The position numbers and the translations under genes were made by a program. Positions 13,583 to 24,451 of a stretch of DNA of 64,000 nt are shown here, one piece after another. The stretch's first letter is position 1. Each line of letters begins with the position of its first letter. This DNA comes from Strongyloides papillosus (Eukaryota; Nematoda; Chromadorea; Rhabditida; Strongyloididae). The notes beneath the pieces are model-generated. The model did no database searches. It was not told the origin of the DNA and worked only from the letters and a program-made list of their open reading frames with translations. The DNA is taken from NCBI GenBank assembly GCA_005656395.1, contig SRSI01000079.1:310001-374000 (forward strand). Direction: 5' to 3'.

Positions 13583-14479
13583 TTAGAGAAAGGCAAAACG
13601 GCACAATAAAGCAAAAATAATACTTGATCCTGAAATATAACGCATGTTAATCTCCAAATTTCAGCGAATTATCCTCAATTAAGAGAATCGAAATGAGTGG
13701 ACAAAAGAGGATTAAGCATTGTAGGTAATTTAACTTAATCTAGTCATTTTTTAAACAACACATGCTTAGTCAGGTGTATATTACCAGGTCATACGGCACA
13801 TGTTTTGTAAATTGTTAAAATAAAAAGTTAGTATGAGAGTTAATTACAAATGACCGGAACAAATGAATCATTTAAAAATGCTAGGAATAAATTTGTTCTT
13901 TTAACACGCATCTTAATAAGCACTTAATATTGAAATGATTAGTACAATCAAGATGCTTGTAAAAAGAACATTAAGTAATTATACAATCATGTTCTCTTTT
14001 GTATGCTACTCATGTACCGACAACATTTTACACTTACCTAATGAAATAAATGAACTACTATTTGAGGAATCTTCCTCCTCAGAGTATGGCATCTCCGTTG
14101 TGGTTGTCGTTGGTTTCATTTTATTACACTTTCTAGCTTTACATTGCATGAAAACACCTTCATCAGTAATTCTACATCCATTTGATTGATCAGCCTCCTG
14201 GCACATATCACCGAAGTTAGGATTCAACATCATCGTTGGTGAACAACACATATTAAAGATTTGACATTGATTACTTCCACCGACACTTGCAATCTCTCTA
14301 CAATTTTCAGTAAAATCTCTTTCCGTAAGATAAGAATCAACGACATTTTCAATTTCTCCTGCAAAATTTTCAACGGATGTCTCTATAGCATTTTCTACAT
14401 CATCTATTGCATTACCCTTTGCCAACAAAATAATTGAGAATAATGTCAAGATAGCTGATGAAATATTTATGGAAATCAT
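13583..14479 (-). CDS. Small secreted Cys-rich protein, probable GPI anchor
   Basis: Exon 1 is 14038-14479. The frame then crosses a strong donor (G then GTAAGTG), and I propose exon 2 at 13583-13629 behind an ATTTCAG acceptor in matching phase; the intron is 408 bp. The 162-residue product has a signal peptide (about 1-23), a central domain with eight cysteines (NCREIAS, CQIFNMCC, GDMC, GCRITD, MQCKARKC), and a Thr-rich then Glu/Ser-rich stalk. With exon 2 it ends in a hydrophobic tail (SSIIFALLCRFAFL), which suits a GPI-attachment signal after the Ser-rich stretch. Without splicing it would end in a short hydrophilic tail. The stop overlaps an AATAAA. I do not recognise the family; an excreted or surface antigen is an inference. 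Confidence 0.6.
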
Positions 14480-17400
14480 TTTGATAGAGTTAGTATATAG
14501 AAAATTTAATATAATATTTTAGTAAATAACTATTTAGGAGTCAAGAATCAAATCCCTATAAAATATAAAAAATAATTATGGAAAAATCATATAAAATGAT
14601 AAAAATGCACGCGAGGAAAAGGAATTAAAAGATGGTAGATTAATGCTTAAAGCTTTTTATCTTAAAATATATCACTAGATATAGAATGAGGGTAATTATA
14701 TTGATAATATGCTTCAATTCTTGATAATGTCCATGTATTAATGAGGAAAAGTATAGAATAACAGAAGGGATGGACAAGTTTTAAGAGTTTGTTATTACAA
14801 TTAAATGATCGAGAATAAAAGTCATTGAGTGGTAATGAAGGCGTGGTTGATCAAAAATATGGTATAATTAAAAAAGATTGGGATTTATATTAAAGATAGA
14901 GATTAAAGAGGATATAGGGATGAGAAGAAAATTTATTAAAATTATAGTTTTTATTAATTATTTTACAAGATAAAATTTTAAAGGCTATAATTAATGTATG
15001 ATGTATTTTTTATCCAATATTTGAGTAATTCTAAAATACTAGTTTAGTCTTTATTACCCATAAGTTTAGTACTATTTATGATAAGAAAAAGGGTATTTTA
15101 AAACACATTTGAAAATTATTAACACGAAATATTTTAAGGCATTATAAAAACTTACTATATAAATGCATTTTTAAACAATAAATATATATATTAAAGTCTC
15201 CCCTTTCTAAAAATTATATCACAATGCTTGATAGATACCTCATAAATTTACAAATAGCATTGGCATATAATTAATTGTATGTAGTTCTTTATGAAGACAA
15301 ACTAAAATTTAAATAGCTTAAAATTGAAAGCTTAAACAAGCGCTACTTCAAAATAATAAAATTTGTTTCAAACTTTATTTAAAAATGAAAAAATTTATTA
15401 CTACATGTTTCTTGAAAATAATTTGATAAAATGTTTCTTTAAGCATTATTTTAAAAACATGGTTTTTAGAAATAAATGATTTTAAAAAGTTGTACTTATG
15501 CAAATGACATTATGTAATCAATTAATAAGATAGTGATTTTTGTAGATATAAAAAATAAAACAAACATACTCTAATTATGTCAGAATTGATAACTCAAATA
15601 TCTTAGAAATATAAAAAATATTTACGTAACAAGGAATATAAAACGTAATAATAAATAAAACACATAACTACAAGTTAGCTTGTAAAAAGTAAAAGACTGT
15701 GATAATCCAAATTTAATGAAAAATTAAGTAAAAGTATAAAGATTAAAGAAAATTTTATTATTGTCCTTTATCTTACATTTAAAATATTTATTAAGAATAA
15801 AGAAAGTTACAAGTAAAATAATATTCTTTAAAAGGCTAATTATAAAAGAAACTAAATTTAGAATTACAATGACTTTTATAAAAAGAGAAATATGAAGAAT
15901 TACCCCATAAGTCAAAAGAATCAAGTTGGCTTTTATTTTTATACTGGAAAATTAAAGAAATATTAACAGAGGAAGCAATTAAAATAGGCATAGAACTAGT
16001 GTAGTAAAAGTGCAAATTATTGGGCCTTTTGTTGAAAAGATACCCTATTTAATTGAAGTAACCACTAAGTACGCCATGATATAGATATACTAGAAAATAA
16101 ATAAACTAAATAAAACGATTATATCAATGCCTTAAATTCAATAAGATTAAAAAAAATATTTGATACTAATCTGATAATTGATAAGAACAGTTTTAACTTT
16201 CTGCATGCCTTAACTTTAATGGTATTAGTTCTCTTTTTATTAAATTTTAGGAATGTTTTCTTGTTTTATAAAATAATTATTAATAAATTTAAAAACCTAA
16301 ATAGAATATCATATACAGTGCCAAAGAACATCATAAAAATTTGCAAAAATATGTTAACTAAAAAGCAGCAATTCCTTATATCCTCTCTGATGCTCTAAAA
16401 TAAATTATCCCCTCCACCATGTAATAACTTCAGGATATTTTAGTACTTAATTAAAAATTCACAAACATCCATGTGTGAAGTGCATATAAAATTAAGTAAT
16501 GAAAATTCTTAATAAATATACCATTAATATTCCCAAAAATGCTATATATTTCATCCATAAGTCATAAATGTTACAATAATAATATTTTATTATATATGTA
16601 GTAATTATGATGAAACAGGATAAATAAAAAAAAGAAAGTTATCTAGATGTATAATTTAAATGATTAATGATTTGTAGATGCAGGTGTGCCATATCATATA
16701 CACCTTTAAAATAATTTGCTAATGATCCTTACTATATATAACTAGAAATGTGATACATTTACCAAACTTAAAGATTTCAAAAAGGATTAAACTCATAAAG
16801 TTATTTGCAAAATAAGAAAAACAAACATGAAGGCATTGGATGTGTAGCCTTATATTAAAGTGAAATGTTAATTAAAGGGTGGGCCAAGGTGAGAAAAGTG
16901 ATGCCGTAAAGAAAAAAGATTATTTTGGCCTTCATAAAATATGGCAACCATAAGATTATTAATAATGTGTACAAATAATGGATCATTATAAGTTTATATG
17001 ATAATAGTAACGGAAGGTAAACAATAGATCTCCTTAAGGATAATAAACAGATATAGTAGTTCTATAAAAAAGTATAATATATTATAAAAGTTAATTCTTT
17101 TAATCATTTATATCGAAACCATTAACTTTATAGATAATAAAGAATTATAATATGGGTGAATAAAAATATTTTGAAGCTTAGGTTAATCAGGGGAATACTA
17201 AATTGATTTTAATCTAATATAATCGCCTTCTAATTCTAAATAAAAAAAGATGAAATAAAAGTTGCATTGAAGTAAATGGTAATGTTTACTAATCTCGAGA
17301 CAATGTTTCTTTATCACAACTAACAATAAACATATCCCAAAAAAATGTCTAATTTAGGAAGAAATAATGATATAACATTAATATTCCTATTTTGCAAAAG

Positions 17401-18701
17401 ATAATAATGCTTTTAAAGGAAAAATATAATACATATCATATGGAAGTAAATAAGAAATCCAAACTGTCATTTCCTTTAAAGTAATAAGAATAAGAATTAC
17501 TTAATGAAAACTCATTTTCACTTTTCAATAAGAAAAAGTATACTTTCTGTAAATCATCCCACCCGTTTCATTAAACTTTTTATAATTATTACAATTCTGG
17601 CCCATCTCATCTTTCTATTCCTAAATCAAAGTCCTATTTCCGGAGATTTCAATGTATTAAGATAAGTGCCTGAAACCTTACTCCATCTGTTAGTTTCAAG
17701 TACTCAATACAAATTTTTCTAACCCACTTGTCATATAATAAATTACTTCATAAGATTGTTTTACACTTCAAATGGGTATTAAGGTTATTTTTTATTGAGA
17801 TAAAATAAGAAACAAAAAGTCTAAAAATAGCCATCTGGGTATTAAAAAAAGAAGTTAATGATCATAGAAGCAAACTATAATTAAATGGTATTACAGATAC
17901 ATAACATTTTTATGATAACATCAAAACTTAATACATTTTACGAGCAATCCAAATTGACATAAGCTTTTACCATTTCATGTCCAAAACAACACCTGTCAAA
18001 TTCTTTTTTCTTTCATCCCTTCATAACTCTCAATAACTGGTAATGATTTGCCATCTGCTAGATGTTTAAAAATACAATATAAAGTTTAGTTATGCAATAA
18101 AAACCAAAATTAACATTAATCCCATTTAATTAAAATTTGCCTTCATTGTCCAGATGAACAATAAATTGGTAATATTCCTCAATATTTTGAAAACAAGATT
18201 ATGTGACAGATATTTTACTATAATTTTATTGGACCATCAAATTTTATTTTTAATAGATTTCTGATATCTACTAATATTGACAACCTCGTAATTTTCATTT
18301 TACCCTCCAATCATTAAATATTATAAAAATTCATATTAATAAGAGAATAATTACTTTCAAATGCACTTATATCTTAAATGTTATCAAACGGAACAATAAT
18401 TACATGTTAAATAAATAGTCATATTTATGTTTTTAGGAACCTAACAGCTGTATACATAAAAGTAAAAGGACACTTTCTACTTTTAATGTGTCAATTGTAT
18501 TTAATACAATAAATATTGATGAAACATAATTTTTAAAAGTTATAAAGTGCAATTATTAAATCCAACATAGTACACCGATTTTTTTAAAAACTTCACCATT
18601 TAAAAATTTTTTATTAAATAAACAATACTTTAAATTGCAACATCTCGTAAAAAAATGTATATTATGAAATATTTCAAAAGTAGTAATAATATTACTAATA
18701 G
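14480..18701. other. AT-rich intergenic region, no gene seen
   Basis: No coding signal. The 66-codon frame at 15724-15924 (-) is A/T-driven and rejected. A less AT-rich patch lies at about 17550-17740. It contains a 12-bp imperfect hairpin (17665-17676 with 17693-17704, 16-nt loop), too short for a typical microRNA precursor. Confidence 0.5.
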
Positions 18702-19334
18702 CTAAAGCTGATTATTTGATGGATTGTTTAGGAAGACTCTGATGTAACGTTCACCAGCAAGTTCAAAGAAGTCAAGCATAGAGTTTAAATCGTTCTCATC
18801 AATCAAAGATATTCTATCATTTTGGTAGTCAAACCAGGAACATGGTCCTTTGTATGGTTGTTTTCCCTGAGTATATAATTGGCTTCGGAAGTAGTCAAAG
18901 CCATAACTACGACGATACGTAAAAATACGACAAAATCCACCATGAACAACTTTAATTATAAATCTATCCTCAGCTTTGTCAAGAGAATTCAATTTTACTG
19001 GTGATGAGTTACATTCCCTGCTAATTTTTCTCTCTGGACTTTCCATCCTCGGTTGCTCCACATCCAAATCATTCTCCATAGGTTTTGGACTACCATCATC
19101 TACCTCTATCTTGTCATGACGATTATTATAAAAATTAAAGGCATCCTTCACATTCTTTGGATTCTCATAAAACCTCTCATACTTCTTCGATAAACTTCTA
19201 CTACTATTCTCCTGACGTTTAGATGAACTAATAATTATTACAACAAAATTAAAATTTCAAGGCAAATCTACAACTTACTATTGAGCATTATCGATAGGTG
19301 AAGCAGAGTAAAAACTTTTTGGACGCTTATTCAT
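18702..19334 (-). CDS. PB1-domain-like protein (193 aa)
   Basis: Exon 1 is 19279-19334 (MNKRPKSFYSASPIDNAQ then a split Tyr codon) and exon 2 is 18702-19227; the 51-bp intron is in matching phase. Residues 1-100 are hydrophilic, rich in Ser, Lys and Arg, and probably disordered. The last 90 residues look like a PB1 domain. An opening strand carries a basic residue (FIIKVVHGGFCRIF), and near the end an acidic loop (DYQNDRISLIDENDLNSML) resembles the OPCA motif, followed by a closing strand (RYIRVFL). PB1 domains pair head-to-tail in scaffolds such as PAR-6, p62 and TFG. The spacing is not canonical and no partner domain is present, so the PB1 call is moderate and the cellular role unknown. Confidence 0.65.
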
Positions 19335-20561
19335 CCTTTAAGCTGTAGAAAAAATCCCACAATTTAAAAAAATTTTCAGACAAAGGACGTATGTTTACAA
19401 ATACTTTTTTTGTGTTGATTACTTCGTGATAGGACAAAAATATATTTTAATAGCTTTACTCTCAAATTAGATAGATTATTTGATGCTTCAAATAAAAATT
19501 GTATTCAGTGTGATAGCTTATTAAATATTATATATAATTCCAACAATCTAACAAGTTAATGTTTTTTATGTGTACTTTGTTATTAGGTATTTCTTAACGT
19601 AGATTTTTTAGATAATGTTAAAAAGAAGTACCAAAGATTATGGTTTGGGAATGTTAACAATGCGAGAAAAAAATTTCGTAATAAAAAGTAGAAATACATT
19701 TTATTCCACAACGTCAAGTGGTCTATATTTGTTAACATTTATCATGGGAAGATAGAAATAAAAAAGTAGTTAAAATTAATAAAACATAAAACAATCTTAG
19801 TTTAAATATTATTATTTAAAACTGATGGTGTTACAAATATATATCAGTAGAAACACTTGTATATTTTCAAAACATTAAATTTTATTCAAAAATAAACGTA
19901 AAAACAACATTATTTAACTTACATTAAAATCAATTTTTAGAGATTTTAGAGATCACAATGGAAAACTTTGTCATTTGAAAAAGTAGTTTTATTATTTATG
20001 TACAGGCTAAATATTTAGTTAAATATTTTGAAAAAATTTACATAATATCGTTTTTTATCTATGGAAATTTTTTCCAAGATTTTAAAGTACAGATAAAATA
20101 TTTAACATTTAACTGAATAAATAAAAGAAAAAATTTTGAATTTTGATTTTCCATAAAATTCTTTTTTAATGTTAACACAGAAATTGATTGTTTCTTTGTT
20201 TTATGAGAGGGTGTACTAAATTTTTCGGGTGTTTTTTTGGAATTTTTTTGAAATTTACTTTAATTAATACTCTTTTGATGATAAATGTTTAACATATCTA
20301 ACATTTACAACAATGGTATGACAAATTAACCAGACTAAATTCCTCCCAACCAAAACACACAACAATGATCACAAATCCAAGCAAAAACTACCAAAAGTGA
20401 TTAATATTTATTTTTATGTGAAAGCCTACATAACGATACTAATGAGGCGAAATAATCAATTTTAAATTGTAACAAAAGCCAATATTAAAAAAAATGCTTG
20501 TAATATACATTAGCTTTTGTAAACTGGTACAGTTAGAAATATTATTTAAATTTAGTTTAAG
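19335..20561. other. AT-rich intergenic region, no gene seen
   Basis: Spacer between two minus-strand genes, with no open frame of coding character. It should contain the promoter of the PB1-like gene at its left end and the 3' UTR of the Gly-rich repeat gene at its right end. Confidence 0.5.
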
Positions 20562-21600
20562 CTATTTTTTGAAACAATCATTACTAAGGAAATTTAATGT
20601 TTGGTAATTCTTTTGATCAGCTGGAACGACTCCTCCTTTGTTGGCTGGTACCTTTGGAGCTCCACCACCACCGCCTCCTGCCTTGTTATCTTTTTTGTCA
20701 AAACAGTTGTTGTCTAGAGCATTCAAGGTTTGGTAATTTTTCTGATTTGCTGGAACGACACCTGCTTTGTTGGCTGGTGCCACTGGGCCTCCTCCTCCTT
20801 TTTTGTCTTTACTATCAAAACAATTATTATCCAAGGCATTGAGTGTTTGGTAGTTCTTTTGATCAGCGGGAACGACTCCTTTGTTAGCTGGTGCCTTTGG
20901 ACCTCCAGCACCACCTCCACCTTTGGCATCAAAACAATTATTATCCAGTGCATTAAGTGTTTGATAATTTTTCTGATCGGCAGGAACGACTCCCTTGTTG
21001 TCTGGTGCCTTTGGACCACCAGCGCCACCTCCACCTTTACCATCAAAACAATTATTATCCAATGCATTAAGTGTCTGGTAGTTCTTCTGATCAGCTGGAA
21101 CAACACCCTTATTGTCTGGTGCCTTTGGACCACCACCACCAGCGCCACCTCCACCTTTACCATCAAAACAGTTATTATCCAAAGCACAAAGTGTTTGATA
21201 GTTATGTTGGTCAGCTGGGACAACACCGGCATTCTTTGCGTCAGGAGCTTTTGGACCTGCACCACCACCACCTCCATCTTTTTTATCAAAGCAATTGTTG
21301 TCTAGAGCATTGAGTGTCTGATAGTTCTTTTGATCAGCAGGGACAATTCCGGCATTCTTTGGATCTGGAGCTTTTGGACCACCAGCAGCAGCGCCGCCTC
21401 CACCTTTTTTGTCAAAGCAATTATTATCCAATGCATTAAGTGTTTGGTACTGTGGATCGTGAGCATCTTTAACCATAGGTCCATTCTTCAAATCAGGAGG
21501 TTTTGGTCCTGCATTTGCAGCTCCACCAGCTCCACCTTTAGCGTCGAAACAATTGTTATTTAGATTATTTAATGTAGCGTAATTGACATCGTTGGTACCA
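20562..21600 (-). repeat. In-gene tandem repeat, nine copies of about 114-135 bp
   Basis: The DNA behind the nine protein units repeats with a period of about 114-135 bp. The anchor is a segment reading AACAATTATTATCC or close variants on the plus strand, with GGTGGAGG-type glycine codons between. Units 5 and 6 are the most alike, suggesting recent unequal exchange. Unit length varies mainly in the Gly/Ala run. Confidence 0.85.
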
Positions 21601-21842
21601 GCAACTCCAAATACTGCTGGAGGTCTAGGTGCCCCTGGAGCAGGTTCGTTTCCTTGTAAATTTTCTTGATCCTCCTTCTTAGATCCATCTTTTTTAGAAT
21701 CTGTTGACTTTGTTTTTTGTGATCTCCGTTTATGTGGTGCACTATTCTTTTTTTGATTCTTTCCTTTCCCTCCCCCACCACATTGAAGAAGGCAGAGTAT
21801 CAAAGGCAGTATTAGAAGTAATAAATGTAAAAACATTAGCAT
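20562..21842 (-). CDS. Secreted Gly-rich repeat protein, nine YQTLNALDNNCFD units (426 aa)
   Basis: A single uninterrupted exon. The signal peptide is strongly hydrophobic (residues 1-21). Residues 22-70 are a basic Lys/Ser/Gln-rich linker (GKGKNQKKN...). From about residue 82 to the end the chain is nine tandem units of about 38-45 residues. Each has an almost invariant block, N-Y-Q-T-L-N-A-L-D-N-N-C-F-D, then a Lys plus Gly/Ala run, then P-K-A-P-D-N-K-G-V-V-P-A-D-Q-K. The first unit (VNYATLNNLNNNCFD) and the last (NYQTLNFLSNDCFKK) are the most diverged. Each unit has exactly one Cys in the block; unit 4 has a second (NYQTLCALDNNCFD). A secreted structural or cross-linked protein (cuticle, eggshell, gland secretion) is plausible. 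I do not recognise a named family. The open frames on the opposite strand here are shadows of the repeat. Confidence 0.85.
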   Translation of the reverse strand: MLMFLHLLLLILPLILCLLQCGGGGKGKNQKKNSAPHKRRSQKTKSTDSKKDGSKKEDQENLQGNEPAPGAPRPPAVFGVAGTNDVNYATLNNLNNNCFDAKGGAGGAANAGPKPPDLKNGPMVKDAHDPQYQTLNALDNNCFDKKGGGGAAAGGPKAPDPKNAGIVPADQKNYQTLNALDNNCFDKKDGGGGGAGPKAPDAKNAGVVPADQHNYQTLCALDNNCFDGKGGGGAGGGGPKAPDNKGVVPADQKNYQTLNALDNNCFDGKGGGGAGGPKAPDNKGVVPADQKNYQTLNALDNNCFDAKGGGGAGGPKAPANKGVVPADQKNYQTLNALDNNCFDSKDKKGGGGPVAPANKAGVVPANQKNYQTLNALDNNCFDKKDNKAGGGGGGAPKVPANKGGVVPADQKNYQTLNFLSNDCFKK

Positions 21843-22297
21843 GGAATGTTAAACAACCTCTGTCTTCAGAATAGAGGTTGGTAGAATTTCATACCAAAAT
21901 CTATCGTTTTAAATTACATTTCAAACAATTGAAATATAAATAAAAGAAGGAATTATGCAAAATTTAAAAATTAATCTATTCTTATATGCAAAAAAAAACC
22001 ATTTAGAGATTCAAATTATGTTTCAGTGAGAGAAAAGAATTCATCAATGTAAAAAAAAGATTCAATCGTAAAATGTGGATGCATAAATTACTTTCCAGAA
22101 CATTAAAATAACTTCGTATCAGAAATTTTCAAATACCTGTCACCAAATCACATTAAAATAAATGATAACCAAATTTTTAAATTAATTACATTTTGAATTT
22201 TTCCTGATATAACGGAACACAACTCCAATATTGGAATAACGACTTTCACTTCGTCGCAACTGTAATATTGGCCAAATAACCTATTCATAAAAACACA
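21843..22297. promoter_or_regulatory. Divergent intergenic region between the Gly-rich gene and EMC10
   Basis: The 455 bp between two divergent start codons must hold both promoters. Just upstream of the Gly-rich gene ATG is a 7-bp inverted repeat, AACCTCT (21855-21861) with AGAGGTT (21873-21879), in the likely 5' UTR. Near EMC10 is a palindrome CCAATATTGG (about 22230). No binding site can be named. Confidence 0.35.
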
Positions 22298-23012
22298 ATG
22301 AATTCAAATACTATTCTGCTGTTTCTATCGTTATGCCTCTGCAAAGGTCTACTAGCAGTTCCAAAAGACGTTAATGTAAAATTTGGCATTTCAGGTATAA
22401 ATATTTTATCATATTCTTTAATAAAATCATTTAGATTACAAGAAAGTTGAACTTCTAGGTCACCTAACGTTTGAAGAAGCTTACAATACGGGTTCTAATA
22501 TCACATCTCATTTCGTCCCTGAAAAAAGTGCTTTAACATATCTAAAAAACCAAATCCAAAATGCACTTCAGACTGATGAACAAATGTATTATTTATCATT
22601 TGACAACGGAAAATTCATAACATCTTTGCCTTTATGTATACTAGCTGAATCAAATCTAGCTCATAGATTAGATGTAGTTATTGGTGAGGAGGAGAATGAG
22701 ATTAAATCTATAACTTTACATCCATTTGAATCTTATACTGGACATTTGAATGGAACATGTCCGGAATCAAAGGGTTTAGCAAAGGAATTTAAAAAAGAAC
22801 CTGAATTTCATGTTCAGATATTTAGACCAGTACCTATACCAAACCCAGATACACAAACTTTCGTCAAAAGACTCGAAAAAGAGAAACAGCAAAGAGCAGC
22901 AGGAGGAGAGGGTGATAACAGGTCTTTCTTGCAAAAATATTGGCTTTACATTGCTCTTTTCGTTTTGATTTTCGTTATTTCTAGTGCTGCAAATCCTGAA
23001 GGTCAATCTTAA
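22298..23012 (+). CDS. emc-10: ER membrane protein complex subunit 10 (EMC10)
   Basis: Two exons, 22298-22394 and 22435-23012, split by a 40-bp intron in matching phase; 224 residues. Residues 1-21 are a signal peptide (ILLFLSLCLCKGLLA). A lumenal beta-rich domain follows. The C-terminal part is diagnostic of EMC10: PDTQTFVKRLEKEKQQRA, then FLQKYWLYIALFVLIFVI (compare human FIERLEMEQAQKAK ... FFAKYWMYIIPVVLF). That last stretch is the single membrane anchor. EMC10 is a lumenal accessory subunit of the EMC insertase, which places multipass proteins such as acetylcholine receptor subunits in the ER membrane. Length is close to that of animal orthologues. The stop codon overlaps an AATAAA signal. 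Confidence 0.9.
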
Positions 23013-23632
23013 TAAATATATTGTGTTTTAGAGAAGTTTTGGGTGTACATAGTTATTATTTAAGACGATTTCTACCTTATCATACATTAATTCTGAACGA
23101 CTGAACTACCACAACCCAATTTTATGAAGTGCATTAAAACACAGCAACTCTGGCTGTAACTTCAAAAAATTTTATCAATTTTATCTGTATTGTTCTTGAT
23201 TCTCGTTTTATTTATTTTAATAACTACTTATCACTTATAATAACCTTATGAAATACTTTTTTATATGTGAAAATTTCGAAATTATTTCAAATTGCCTTTC
23301 TCCTACACAATAATTTCATCATACCAACACGTCATCGTCTTTTAAACTTAAAAATAAACAAAAAAAAATTTATTTCCTTAAAAAATACATTTCATTCTTA
23401 ATTAATAATCAGATTATTAACTCCTAAACTAATACAATTAAAACTATCACAAAAATCAATCCAAAATCAACTGTTAGTGTGGGTAGTCTTACACAGAAAT
23501 TGGTATACTGCGTATGTTACAAAGTTGGGGTGGCAGTTGCAGTAAACTACACAATCAAAAGCGTGCTGTTTGAGTGTTTATATCGTGCATTAATAATACC
23601 GATAGTTATTTGTTTTATTGTTTTTATTTCAA
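23013..23632. other. Intergenic region between EMC10 and the BAP18-like gene
   Basis: At 620 bp this is too long for a typical nematode operon spacer, so the downstream gene probably has its own promoter. A less AT-rich patch at about 23465-23580 is a reasonable place for it. No RNA gene could be supported. Confidence 0.4.
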
Positions 23633-24451
23633 ATGTCTGAAAATCCTACACTATCAGAGACTGATCATGAATTGCTGAATAACTCTGATGCCCCACCAAA
23701 ATTAACTCCTGAGGAGACCTGTCCTTCATCAATGCAACAACCTGAACAAGATGATGAGAAGGACACCGACAAAGAAAGCAACAGAGATGTTGGAATACGG
23801 GCACCACAGAGGGTTTCTGTTCAAGATATATTCACGCTGGCAAGTAATTCATTCAACGAAATTTCTAATCTTTATTCATTACTTAATGATCAAGAAAATG
23901 GTAAATATGGCAATATCTGGACAGTGGATCATGCAAATCGATTAAAAGATTCAATAGCAAATTTCACAAAGGACATTTCCCTTATTTCAAAAGATATTCA
24001 AGAGAGAGCTCACAAGAGAATAAAAGTTGATCTTAAAAAATCAGATGTAATAAAAACTGAGATTATACACCGACCTGCGATACCCTATCAAACGTTTTCA
24101 CAAAGGCCAAGGCAGTTTGTTACACAAACCCGACCACAAATCGCAAGCAAAGTTCCAATTCAACGTCCTATGCCTGTGCCTAGTAGAACGGCCCCAATAA
24201 ACAGACCTAGACAGATAAATGTTACTCAGACAGACATCAGTAATACATGTTTGGTTCCAAACCGTCCAAATATGACTGCAAAACGGCCTTTTCAATCTCT
24301 TTCTTCAACAGGTTCTTTCACATCGAGTGTACCATTTTCCTCCCTGACAAAGACTGTTCCTGTCCATAACTCAACAAACAATGAAATCCGAATGGTACCC
24401 ACAAGTAGAGTGCGTTTAATTCAGAAACGTATGTTTACCAATCAACAATAA
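23633..24451 (+). CDS. BAP18-like chromatin complex subunit (272 aa)
   Basis: A single exon; I start at the ATG at 23633, since the frame upstream has only a non-ATG codon. Residues 1-60 are acidic and probably disordered. Residues about 63-127 match the pattern of BAP18 (C17orf49), a SANT-like helical domain of MLL/NURF-type chromatin complexes. VQDIFTLASNSFNEISNLYSLL parallels BAP18 VGEIFSAAGAAFTKLGELTM. IWTVDHANRLKDSIANFTKDISLISKDIQER parallels KWTETEIEMLRAAVKRFGDDLNHISCVIKER. A basic segment follows (HKRIKVDLKK), then a Pro/Arg/Thr-rich disordered tail. The product should be nuclear. The call rests on remembered similarity over about 65 residues and should be checked by profile search. 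AATAAA lies at 24537. Confidence 0.6.
   Translation: MSENPTLSETDHELLNNSDAPPKLTPEETCPSSMQQPEQDDEKDTDKESNRDVGIRAPQRVSVQDIFTLASNSFNEISNLYSLLNDQENGKYGNIWTVDHANRLKDSIANFTKDISLISKDIQERAHKRIKVDLKKSDVIKTEIIHRPAIPYQTFSQRPRQFVTQTRPQIASKVPIQRPMPVPSRTAPINRPRQINVTQTDISNTCLVPNRPNMTAKRPFQSLSSTGSFTSSVPFSSLTKTVPVHNSTNNEIRMVPTSRVRLIQKRMFTNQQ

Noticed and set aside
15724..15924. 66-codon hydrophobic open frame on the minus strand
   Set aside because: A/T-driven Ile/Leu/Phe run without motif or flanking signals.
20597..21563. Several open frames (60-191 codons) opposite or alongside the Gly-rich repeat gene
   Set aside because: They arise because the repeat unit lacks stops in other frames; their translations are low-complexity echoes of the same repeat and have no independent start, splice or composition support.
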